Source: an uncultured Collinsella sp. (GTDB taxonomy: Bacteria; Actinomycetota; Coriobacteriia; Coriobacteriales; Coriobacteriaceae). Taken from it: a stretch of DNA of 13,313 nt. The DNA lies in the NCBI GenBank assembly GCA_900765185.1, contig CAAFQT010000129.1, forward strand, positions 1-13,313, in the 5' to 3' direction. A model generated the notes under the pieces. That model was not told the DNA's origin, made no database searches, and was given only the letters and a program-made list of their open reading frames with translations. A program made the position numbers and the translations under genes. Shown here one piece after another: positions 8,400-13,287 of this stretch; the stretch's first letter is position 1; each line of letters begins with the position of its first letter.

Positions 8400-8426
8400 A
8401 AAGAGGGCCGCCAAACAGCGACCCTC
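8397..8426 (-). terminator. Intrinsic terminator upstream of alaS with no intact gene feeding it
   Basis: On the minus strand GAGGGTCGC (8426-8418) pairs with GCGGCCCTC (8411-8403), 9 bp with one G-U pair and a 6-nt loop, followed at once by TTTTTT. It can only stop transcription entering from the right on the minus strand. The nearest gene there is on the plus strand, and beyond it lie only minus-strand remnants. Confidence 0.85.
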
Positions 8427-8520
8427 CAGCGAAAGTGCACGTTATTTAGGACAGTCATATTCTTTAAAAATAATGGCTGTTGTAGAATTACATATAAGAG
8501 TCACCCGGAAGGAGCGATCG

Positions 8521-8958
8521 ATGAAAAGCAAACGATTTATCCTGAATGCACTTCTGGTAGTAGCAATATTGACGCTCTTGGTCTTCTCCTACTCATACAT
8601 GAATCAGCCAAGATTTGGATATGCTTTATACGCTGTTTTTTCCGGCGAAACAACTTACAACACTATAGGCTTCATTGACGCAATCTTTTTCTATGTAGTC
8701 GGCCCCGTATCAAGCGAACTGATCGCTTTTGCTGTCAGCTACAACCTGAATCAACAAAGCCAAACTCACTCAGCGACTTCGGCCAAACAAGGAATCAATC
8801 TCTTCGTAATAATGATAATTCTGCAAATTGCGACTGTGTTGATTATCGCCCTGACCGCAACAAACGTTTTGAAGTATGAGTTCGGATTCATCGTGAGCTG
8901 TCTCATGGCAATTGCCGCGGGTATAGCGGTTTCGTATACGACACCGGCAAAGAAGTAG
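8521..8958 (+). CDS. Hypothetical four-helix membrane protein
   Basis: I do not recognise a family. The 145 residues contain four likely membrane helices at about 7-26 (ILNALLVVAILTLLVFSY), 50-74, 93-113 and 120-140, with short loops and a basic end (TPAKK). The ATG at 8521 follows AAGGAG at about 8 bases and is preferred over an upstream in-frame ATG at 8473 that has no ribosome site. The gene is visibly AT-richer than the alaS operon and uses codons (ATA, TTA, AGA, AAT) that are scarce there, which suggests transfer. It stands alone, divergent from alaS. AT-rich sequence just upstream (TAGAAT at 8483, TATAAG at 8493) may hold its promoter, but no -35 fits. No terminator is visible after it. 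Confidence 0.7.
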   Translation: MKSKRFILNALLVVAILTLLVFSYSYMNQPRFGYALYAVFSGETTYNTIGFIDAIFFYVVGPVSSELIAFAVSYNLNQQSQTHSATSAKQGINLFVIMIILQIATVLIIALTATNVLKYEFGFIVSCLMAIAAGIAVSYTTPAKK

Positions 8959-8973
8959 CTCAACTAACAGGGC

Positions 8974-9069
8974 CTATTTGGAATCCGAATCGTCCATGGA
9001 GCCGTCGATGCCGGTTTTGGTGTCGTCCGTATTGGAATCGTCATCCTTCGATATGTGCGATACGGCTCG
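8974..9069 (-). pseudogene. Acidic C-terminal remnant, no start codon
   Basis: Directly after the PDZ stop codon, and in the same frame, 31 codons read on to a TAG at 8974. They include SKDDDSNTDDTKTGIDGSMD and end DDSDSK. The codons (GAC, GGC, ATC, TCC) are typical of this genome. No start or ribosome site is present. It looks like the highly charged tail of a protein whose body has been lost. It could instead be an old C-terminal extension of the PDZ protein cut off by a new stop, or chance. Confidence 0.35.
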
Positions 9070-9441
9070 TTAATAGCCCTGGTCGTAGCCCTGACCCTGC
9101 TGGCCTAGCAGCTCCTCCAGATACTGGCGCAGCTGCTCGTCGGTAATACCGCCGTTGCCGGTGTCGGTCGCGCTGTCGTTCTGCTGCTGGTTCTGCAGCT
9201 CCTCGTCGGAGCCCAGCTCGACCGTGACCTTCTTCTCGTCCTTGCCGCGCATGAGCGTGATCTCGACCTTCTCGCCCACCTCGTGGCTGCGCAGCGCGAT
9301 GATCAGACCATCAGCGCTCGTAATCTCGTCATCGTCCAGCTTGGTGATGACATCGCCCTCCTGGATGCCGGCCTTGGCGGCGGGACCGTCCTCGACGACG
9401 CTCGCCACATACGCACCGCTATCAGTGCTGAGCCACGCGCG
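9070..9441 (-). pseudogene. HtrA/DegP-type serine protease, PDZ and C-terminal remnant
   Basis: The frame reads GAYVASVVEDGPAAKAGIQE, then GDVITKLDDDEITSADGLI, then a basic strand (EITLMRGKDEKKVTVEL). This is a typical PDZ domain of extracytoplasmic HtrA-like proteases. A Gln/Gly-rich tail (EELLGQQGQGYDQGY) ends at a TAA at 9070. The trypsin-like domain, signal or membrane anchor and any proper start are missing. Upstream of about 9441 the same frame is only the out-of-frame reading of another gene's 5' end. The only start-like codon is a TTG at 9570 with no suitable context. The piece therefore cannot make a working protease. It appears fused by a deletion to the 40-codon start described next. 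Confidence 0.7.
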
Positions 9442-9544
9442 CTGCCGCCTGGGCACGGGCATCGGTTGGTACGGCGGCGTCCACGCTCGCAGGCGCTTCG
9501 AGATCGATGTCCACACCGTCATCAAATAGGCTCGATTGCTCCAT
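9422..9544 (-). pseudogene. Truncated gene start, 40 codons (possibly DNA ligase LigA)
   Basis: A well-formed gene start: AAGGAG lies 9 bases before the ATG at 9544. The peptide begins MEQSSLFDDGVDIDLEAPAS and runs through DARAQAAARVAQ to an abrupt H-stop at 9422. The AAARVAQ part resembles the first helix of some actinobacterial NAD-dependent DNA ligases, but this is a weak resemblance and I hold the name loosely. The frame breaks exactly where PDZ sequence begins (about 9425-9445), in another frame. The simplest reading is a deletion joining the 5' end of this gene to the 3' end of htrA. The first 40 codons could still be translated as a junk peptide. Confidence 0.5.
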
Positions 9545-9779
9545 AGCGGTACTCCTTCGCTCGATTTCAAACGGATACAAGAGCACCACCGTTACGACGG
9601 ACGTCCCGGTTCCGTGCATAACGAAAAGTCAACCGAGGGTTTTGTCCCGTCAAGACGCCGAACGAGAATTACGTACCGCCAAGAGCCTCAAAACACGCCC
9701 CTCGCGGGACAGAATCCTCACTCGGTTTCCATGCGGAGCAAAAACCTCAATCGATCATCCTCCGCAACGTCTATCCACC
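9545..9779 (-). other. Non-coding stretch upstream of the truncated gene start
   Basis: No open frame with coding character is seen on either strand in these 235 bases. On the minus strand TTGACT and TTGACG occur but lack a -10 at the right distance, so no promoter is called. Confidence 0.4.
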
Positions 9780-9809
9780 AAAAAGGTCGCCCCACGTGGA
9801 GCGGCCTTT
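9780..9809 (-). terminator. Intrinsic terminator of the 139-codon gene
   Basis: On the minus strand AAAGGCCGC (9809-9801) pairs with GCGACCTTT (9790-9782), 9 bp with one G-U pair. The loop contains the palindrome CCACGTGG, and the run TTTTT follows. It lies 33 bases after the stop of the minus-strand gene 9843-10262. Read on the plus strand only TTT follows, so it mainly acts on the minus strand. Confidence 0.8.
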
Positions 9810-9842
9810 GCTCGCAGCTTTTTACTGATAGTTACTCAAAAT

Positions 9843-10262
9843 TTATTCCAACACATCCACAGAAGAGCAGCGAATCGTATTTCTCTTTCGGGAATCGAGA
9901 AAATAGCCTACCTTGACTTTAGACCCAACGCTCACGGGGCTATCGCTTACATAGCGCGTATGTTCTGAATCAACCAGAATGGTCAGACGATCAGACCCGT
10001 CGTTATATGGATCTTCGCTTTCGACCGACATGGTAAAATCGCCAGAGCTGTCAACGTTCAACACCGATCCGCTCACGAACCACAAATGTGAATAGTCACC
10101 TCCGCTATCTTTTTGGCAACGCTCCACTTTTAGAAATAGCGCAGAGAATGCGAACACGGCAACTGATATAGCGATGAAAACCTTAACGCCACCCCCCTTG
10201 CCATGAAATCCAAATTTATTCGCCAAAGAAAAATACCCCTGCCTTATCCGTGTAATTAGCAT
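9843..10262 (-). CDS. Hypothetical membrane-anchored protein
   Basis: No family recognised. The 139 residues start with a basic stretch, then one hydrophobic segment at about 27-45 (VKVFIAISVAVFAFSALFL), then about 90 outward-facing residues rich in beta-prone stretches (LWFVSGSVLNV, FTMSVE, LTILVD, SKVKVGYFL) ending RCSSVDVLE. The layout suggests a small OB-like or beta-sandwich domain tethered outside the cell, but that is a guess. The ATG at 10262 has no ribosome site. An in-frame TTG at 10226, behind AAGGCAGGGG, gives 127 residues and may be the true start. A 12-bp palindrome lies five bases upstream of the ATG, and a good terminator follows the gene. AT-rich codons set it apart from the operon at the left. 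Confidence 0.6.
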   Translation of the reverse strand: MLITRIRQGYFSLANKFGFHGKGGGVKVFIAISVAVFAFSALFLKVERCQKDSGGDYSHLWFVSGSVLNVDSSGDFTMSVESEDPYNDGSDRLTILVDSEHTRYVSDSPVSVGSKVKVGYFLDSRKRNTIRCSSVDVLE

Positions 10263-10267
10263 AGTAC

Positions 10268-10279
10268 TACGTTAACGTA
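10268..10279. repeat. 12-bp perfect palindrome TACGTTAACGTA
   Basis: A perfect dyad five bases upstream of the annotated start of the minus-strand gene. If the true start is the TTG at 10226, it would sit in promoter position and could be an operator. No protein is identified for it. Confidence 0.4.
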
Positions 10280-10281
10280 CT

Positions 10282-10314
10282 CATGGCTGTGGGTTGGTTT
10301 AACCTACAGCCATG
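10282..10314. repeat. 14-bp near-perfect inverted repeat
   Basis: CATGGCTGTGGGTT (10282-10295) and AACCTACAGCCATG (10301-10314) pair over 14 bp with one G-U pair and a 5-nt loop (GGTTT). No U-run follows on either strand, so it is not an ordinary intrinsic terminator. It sits between two divergent genes and could be an operator, an RNA structure, or a relic of a small mobile repeat. Confidence 0.6.
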
Positions 10315-10357
10315 CTAAAGTTGCCAAAAGGGGCACAAAGGCCAATACGTTTGCGCA

Positions 10358-10639
10358 GTGCCGGCACAGCGACCTAGCATCGTATGCACCGGCGGAATCA
10401 TCGCAGGCCTGCAAGGAGAGCATATCCACGGGCTCGTGGTCGCCGGAGGCCTCGTGATGCAGCACGCGCCGGGCGGCGACTGGAAGCGCGTCGATTGGGA
10501 TGCACTTGCTGCCTGGCTCGGCAGATACGGTTACAAGGTCGCTGATTGCGAGACGGAGGCCCTTCCGACCGCCGACGCGTCGAGGCGATTACGCGAGTGG
10601 GAACGCAAGGGTAAAAACGCATCGTCACTGAATCAGTGA
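10358..10639 (+). CDS. Hypothetical GC-rich ORF, possibly a 5'-truncated gene
   Basis: No family recognised. The frame is open from 10319 and has strongly coding-like third positions. From a GTG at 10358 it gives 93 residues, with HIHGLVVAGGLVMQHAPGGD followed by WKRVDWDALAAWLGRYGYKV and a charged tail (ASRRLREWERKGKNASSLNQ). No ribosome site precedes the GTG. An internal ATG at 10457, preceded by GGAGG at 7 bases, gives a plausible 60-residue protein. Alternatively the piece is the C-terminal fragment of a larger soluble protein whose front was lost. A short stem CACTG-AAT-CAGTG overlaps the stop region but has no U-run. Confidence 0.45.
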   Translation: MPAQRPSIVCTGGIIAGLQGEHIHGLVVAGGLVMQHAPGGDWKRVDWDALAAWLGRYGYKVADCETEALPTADASRRLREWERKGKNASSLNQ

Positions 10640-10664
10640 GTCAGTATTCTTTAGTGTTAGATGA

Positions 10665-10693
10665 TGGATATTGAAATTAATTAGCGAGATAAT
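10665..10693 (+). promoter_or_regulatory. Candidate promoter for the small downstream genes
   Basis: TGGATA (10665-10670) and GATAAT (10688-10693) are 17 bases apart in AT-rich DNA. Transcription would begin near 10700, just ahead of the possible 37-residue peptide and the 79-residue membrane protein. Confidence 0.45.
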
Positions 10694-10741
10694 GTGCATA
10701 TCTCATAATGTATGCGTTTCACCATGAGAGAGTGGTCTGTC

Positions 10742-10855
10742 ATGAGCTGGAAACCGAGAAAATGCGTTATCGCCGGTCTCGTGACAACCGGTCCTGGCGG
10801 CGGCTTTTTTGCAACCGCAAGGGCATCGTACCGACTTTTCACTTGCCTGTTCTGA
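10742..10855 (+). CDS. Possible 37-residue peptide
   Basis: The frame begins MSWKPRKCVIAGLVTTGPGG and ends YRLFTCLF with a TGA at 10853-10855, 12 bases before the start of the next gene. GAGAGAG at 10726-10732 gives a modest ribosome site with 9-base spacing. Two in-frame ATGs upstream (10712 and 10724) would give 47 or 43 residues but have weaker context. The peptide is basic at its start, glycine-rich in the middle and moderately hydrophobic; no family is recognised. It could be a small protein, an upstream leader coupled to the membrane protein, or chance. Confidence 0.3.
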   Translation: MSWKPRKCVIAGLVTTGPGGGFFATARASYRLFTCLF

Positions 10856-10867
10856 AAGGCAGTTGCC

Positions 10868-11107
10868 ATGCTGTCGCAAAATCAATCGAGATACTTGACC
10901 ACAATCGGCTTTGCCCTGCTTGCATTACTCTTTGCTAGCGACCTTTTGCTGAAACCGCCCAAGGAACTCGTTTCGCTTGCCATAGACTGCATTTCCGCCC
11001 TTTACTTTACGGCAACCCTATTCGTCGGACTAAAGGAGAGGAAAAAAGGCGCAGTCGCCGCATCCGCCGTATGCGTGATCATAACCATTGCATCATTCTT
11101 TATCTGA
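10868..11107 (+). CDS. Hypothetical small membrane protein
   Basis: No family recognised. The 79 residues consist almost wholly of three membrane helices, about 9-28 (YLTTIGFALLALLFASDLLL), 34-55 and 61-79. The loops KPPKE and KERKKG are charged, and the last helix ends IASFFI with no tail. The ATG follows AAAGG at about 8 bases. It lies 12 bases after the possible 37-residue peptide and may share its promoter. No classic terminator is present. A large GC-rich hairpin 36 bases downstream has only a weak U-run and could end the transcript. Confidence 0.6.
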   Translation: MLSQNQSRYLTTIGFALLALLFASDLLLKPPKELVSLAIDCISALYFTATLFVGLKERKKGAVAASAVCVIITIASFFI

Positions 11108-11142
11108 CACATTGGTGATTTAGGGGCGATATCGTAGGAATA

Positions 11143-11185
11143 CGACCGGGGGAGCCGGGACCAGATTGCCCGGGTCGCTCGGTCG
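11143..11185 (+). repeat. 17-bp imperfect GC-rich hairpin
   Basis: Positions 11143-11159 (CGACCGGGGGAGCCGGG) pair with 11169-11185 (CCCGGGTCGCTCGGTCG) with two G-G mismatches and one G-U pair, loop ACCAGATTG. GCTGTTTAAT follows, a poor U-tract. It may be a weak terminator for the 79-residue gene or a structural element of the following non-coding region. Confidence 0.55.
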
Positions 11186-11242
11186 GCTGTTTAATAAGCG
11201 CTAACGGTTGAGTTGTCGCAGCATAATCGCGGCTGCAAATAT

Positions 11243-11288
11243 GTGACCATATGACCATGCTAACATGTGCGCACAGTCATATGGTCAC
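11243..11288. repeat. 13-bp perfect inverted repeat with 20-bp spacer
   Basis: GTGACCATATGAC (11243-11255) is exactly mirrored by GTCATATGGTCAC (11276-11288). The spacer includes CATG-CTAA-CATG and GTGCGCAC. The arms lie about 130 bases upstream of the ATPase promoter. There is no U-run, so it is not a terminator. It could be a regulator binding site, a cruciform or RNA hairpin, or an end structure of a mobile segment. Confidence 0.75.
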
Positions 11289-11321
11289 GGCTGTTGATTG
11301 GTGCCTTAGAAAAATTGAAAT

Positions 11322-11399
11322 CGTCCCAACGAACCATCGTCAATCGTCCCAATAAGTTATCGTTATTTGTCCCAATAAGTCATCGTTATTTGTCCCAAC
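11322..11399 (+). repeat. Four 23-bp direct repeats (GTCCCAA boxes)
   Basis: GTCCCAA occurs at 11323, 11346, 11369 and 11392, exactly 23 bases apart. Units 2 and 3 agree at nearly all 23 positions (GTCCCAATAAGTTATCGTTA against GTCCCAATAAGTCATCGTTA). Unit 1 is more diverged and unit 4 is partial. The array lies directly upstream of the ATPase and the last box reaches the -35 area of its promoter, so it looks like a multi-site operator or an iteron array. Confidence 0.85.
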
Positions 11400-11420
11400 G
11401 ACGCAGATAGACAGTATAAT
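11392..11420 (+). promoter_or_regulatory. Promoter of the ATPase gene
   Basis: A perfect TATAAT lies at 11415-11420. No good -35 is found at 16-18 bases; the last GTCCCAA box (11392-11398) occupies that place, which suggests activation or repression by the protein that binds the boxes. Transcription would start near 11427, about 22 bases before the ATG. Confidence 0.55.
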
Positions 11421-11448
11421 TTCAAGTGGATGATTGGAGGGAAAGGCG

Positions 11449-12714
11449 ATGGATAGGTACATAGGACGTTGTGTTGACTGCTTGGTCGAGCGCGACCTTG
11501 GCATTTTTGGTGCAGTGCTCATTCAGGGGCCGAAATGGTGTGGAAAGACAACGACAGCTCAGAGATTTGCCGAGTCATCGTTATCTCTCTCCGACCCATC
11601 TGGCGGTTTTGCGGCCCTCCAGCTCGCTCGTCTCGATCCGGCCCAGGCAATTGTCGGACCGACCCCGAGGCTTGTCGACGAATGGCAGGAGGAACCGAAG
11701 CTATGGGATGCCGTGCGATTCGAATGCGATGTCAGGGGAGGGGAGCCAGGACAGTTCATTCTCACCGGATCTGCGACGCCGCGAGCCGAGAACCAGCCGA
11801 TGCACAGCGGTGTGGGTCGAATCGCCCGTTTGCGGATGGATACCATGACGCTTTTCGAGCTCGGTATTTCGTCGGGAGCGGTCTCGCTTGGTGCGCTGCT
11901 CGATGGCGATTCCGTTGCGGCATCACTCGGATCCATCGCCGGTATCGCCGGTATCGCGGATTTGCTCTGCCGCGGCGGTTGGCCCCAAGCGGTCGGTAAG
12001 ACGACTGCCGACGCGATGCGGATAGCCGCCGCCTATATTGACGGTGTTTGCGAGTCTGATGTTTCGAGGGCGGATGGAGTGAAACGCGACCCGGTTAAGG
12101 TAAGGGCCTTGCTCTCCTCGCTTGCGCGCAATGAATCGACCCTTGCCGGCATGAAGTCCATCGAAAGGGATTTGGGCGTTGACGTCTCAAAGAATACGAT
12201 TACCGGTTACATGGGCGCGCTGCGCCGTATCAATATCGTCGACGATGTCCCCGCGTGGCATCCGGCTCTCAGGTCGCCGGTGAAGTTGCGGCAGGGCGCA
12301 AAGCGGCACCTTGCTGACCCATCGCTCGCCGTCGCCCTCATCGGCGCGAACCCGGAGTCGTTGTCATCCGATCCGAAGACCCTTGGCTTGCTCTTCGAAT
12401 CCCTCGTGCTGCACGATCTCAAGGTTTACGCGGCAGCTAGCGATGCGACCGTATCTCACTACCACGACGCTGACGAGCTGGAGGTCGACGCGATTGTCCA
12501 TCGTCGTGACGGCTCGTGGGTTGCCATTGAGGTCAAGCTTGGGAGCCCCCAAGTCCCAGAGGCAGTGGAAAATCTGCTTCGACTCGAGCGAAAGCTGGTC
12601 GATCGCGGGGAGAGGCCACCTGCGGCGAAACTCATCGTCATCGGGTTTGGTATGCCGGCTCACGTAACTGGCGAAGGCATCGTTATTGCTCCGGTCGACA
12701 CGCTCGGAATCTAA
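11449..12714 (+). CDS. AAA_14/DUF4143 family ATPase
   Basis: A 421-residue protein of the widespread ATPase family with an N-terminal AAA_14 and a C-terminal DUF4143 domain; its biological role is not established. Walker A is GPKWCGKTT (27-35), Walker B LVDEW with Asp77 and Glu78, and sensor-like ILTGSATP is at 104-111. A winged-helix-like stretch follows at about 235-265 (SIERDLGVDVSKNTITGYMG). The C-terminus shows a PD-(D/E)xK-like pattern: LEVDAIV with Asp347, then AIEVKLG with Glu361 and Lys363, preceded by a conserved Glu helix (FESLVLHDL). The ATG at 11449 has GGAGGGAAAGG upstream; a TTG at 11434 is a weaker choice. Composition is GC-rich like the core genome. It stands alone between a repeat-rich leader and a 15-bp hairpin. 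Nucleic-acid binding is plausible but inferred. Confidence 0.88.
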   Translation: MDRYIGRCVDCLVERDLGIFGAVLIQGPKWCGKTTTAQRFAESSLSLSDPSGGFAALQLARLDPAQAIVGPTPRLVDEWQEEPKLWDAVRFECDVRGGEPGQFILTGSATPRAENQPMHSGVGRIARLRMDTMTLFELGISSGAVSLGALLDGDSVAASLGSIAGIAGIADLLCRGGWPQAVGKTTADAMRIAAAYIDGVCESDVSRADGVKRDPVKVRALLSSLARNESTLAGMKSIERDLGVDVSKNTITGYMGALRRINIVDDVPAWHPALRSPVKLRQGAKRHLADPSLAVALIGANPESLSSDPKTLGLLFESLVLHDLKVYAAASDATVSHYHDADELEVDAIVHRRDGSWVAIEVKLGSPQVPEAVENLLRLERKLVDRGERPPAAKLIVIGFGMPAHVTGEGIVIAPVDTLGI

Positions 12715-12725
12715 AGCTATTTGCA

Positions 12726-12768
12726 TTTCCAGAAATCCTCTAGAAGGTGCCTGGAGGATTTCTGGAAA
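12726..12768. repeat. 15-bp perfect inverted repeat after the ATPase gene
   Basis: TTTCCAGAAATCCTC (12726-12740) pairs perfectly with GAGGATTTCTGGAAA (12754-12768), loop of 13 nt. It begins 12 bases after the ATPase stop, where a terminator would be expected. On the plus strand only ACAACCGGTATTTTG follows, so the U-tract is missing or displaced. It may still end or stabilise the transcript, or be an unrelated repeat. Confidence 0.7.
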
Positions 12769-12789
12769 CAACCGGTATTTTGATCTGGG

Positions 12790-13252
12790 CTAAGAAAGGT
12801 TGCGGGTCCAGATTCCGTGCTGCGTGGAGCCGGTGATTTTGTTCAGGAACTCGCGCTGCTCCTCGGTTGCGAGGATGTAGGTAGAGCAGCCACTGAGCAT
12901 CTGGTCGACGTCTGTGATTCCGGACGCCTCCCATCCCAAGATGCTGACGGCCTTGAGCGTCAGGCAGTTGAGGAACATGTAGGACGTGTTCTCGACGTTC
13001 GAGGTGTCAAGACGGTCGAGATCAAAAAGCTCCGTGACGCTTGAGCATCCCCTGAACATGCCCTCCAGGGTCGTGCAATCCGATGTATCGAGTTTCGATA
13101 GGTCGATTGGGTCAGACCGTCGAACAGGTATCTACCGCTCTCTGGATCCCAGGTATCCAGGACAACGACCTCACGGATTCGATTCCTGTAGGAATACCAC
13201 GGTTGCTTTCCGAATTCGTCCGTGTGTGTACGGATGAATGCGGGATTCGATA
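12790..13252 (-). pseudogene. BspA-like (DUF285) surface protein fragment, frameshifted
   Basis: DUF285/BspA-like proteins carry leucine-rich-like repeats of about 24 residues and are usually on the cell surface. Here the minus strand reads DLSKLDTSDCTTLEGMFRGC, then DLDRLDTSNVENTSYMFLNC, then a third diverged unit (GWEASGITDVDQMLSGC) and a tail ending at a TAG at 12790 after WTRNLS. Upstream, another frame carries the expected preceding part (KQPWYSYRNRIREVVVLDTW and YLFDGL). The two frames meet at about 13108-13120, so one base has probably been lost there. There is no start or signal peptide, and the 5' side stops at a hairpin. The tail after WTR is also shorter than in relatives I know. 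It is a relic, not a working gene. Confidence 0.7.
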
Positions 13253-13253
13253 C

Positions 13254-13282
13254 CCCGGCGGCCTGATCGGCAGGCCGCCGGG
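13254..13282 (-). terminator. Terminator-like 12-bp hairpin lacking a U-tract
   Basis: CCCGGCGGCCTG and CAGGCCGCCGGG form a perfect 12-bp stem with a 5-nt loop. On the minus strand it starts five bases after a possible stop codon, as terminators do, but GGTATCG follows instead of Us. The U-tract may have been removed by the recombination that brought in the BspA fragment. Confidence 0.45.
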
Positions 13283-13287
13283 AACTC

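Noticed and set aside
9070..9570. Complete 166-residue PDZ protein
   Set aside because: The first 45 residues are the out-of-frame reading of another gene's 5' end, and the start would be a TTG with no ribosome site.
10790..10815. Intrinsic terminator at the TTTTTT run after GGCGGCGGC
   Set aside because: No upstream sequence pairs well with the bases directly before the Ts. The only nearby stem (CCGGT with ACCGG) is too far from the run.
11322..11399. CRISPR array
   Set aside because: The 23-bp units are directly adjacent with no spacers, only four copies exist, and no cas gene is present.
11143..11448. Replication origin of a plasmid or phage (iterons next to an ATPase)
   Set aside because: No replication initiator is recognised, and the ATPase belongs to AAA_14/DUF4143 rather than to a Rep or DnaA family. 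An operator array is the simpler view.
13235..13260. tRNA T-arm (resembles GTTCGAATCC on the minus strand)
   Set aside because: The loop would be nine bases instead of seven, and no acceptor stem, anticodon arm or D-arm can be found around it.
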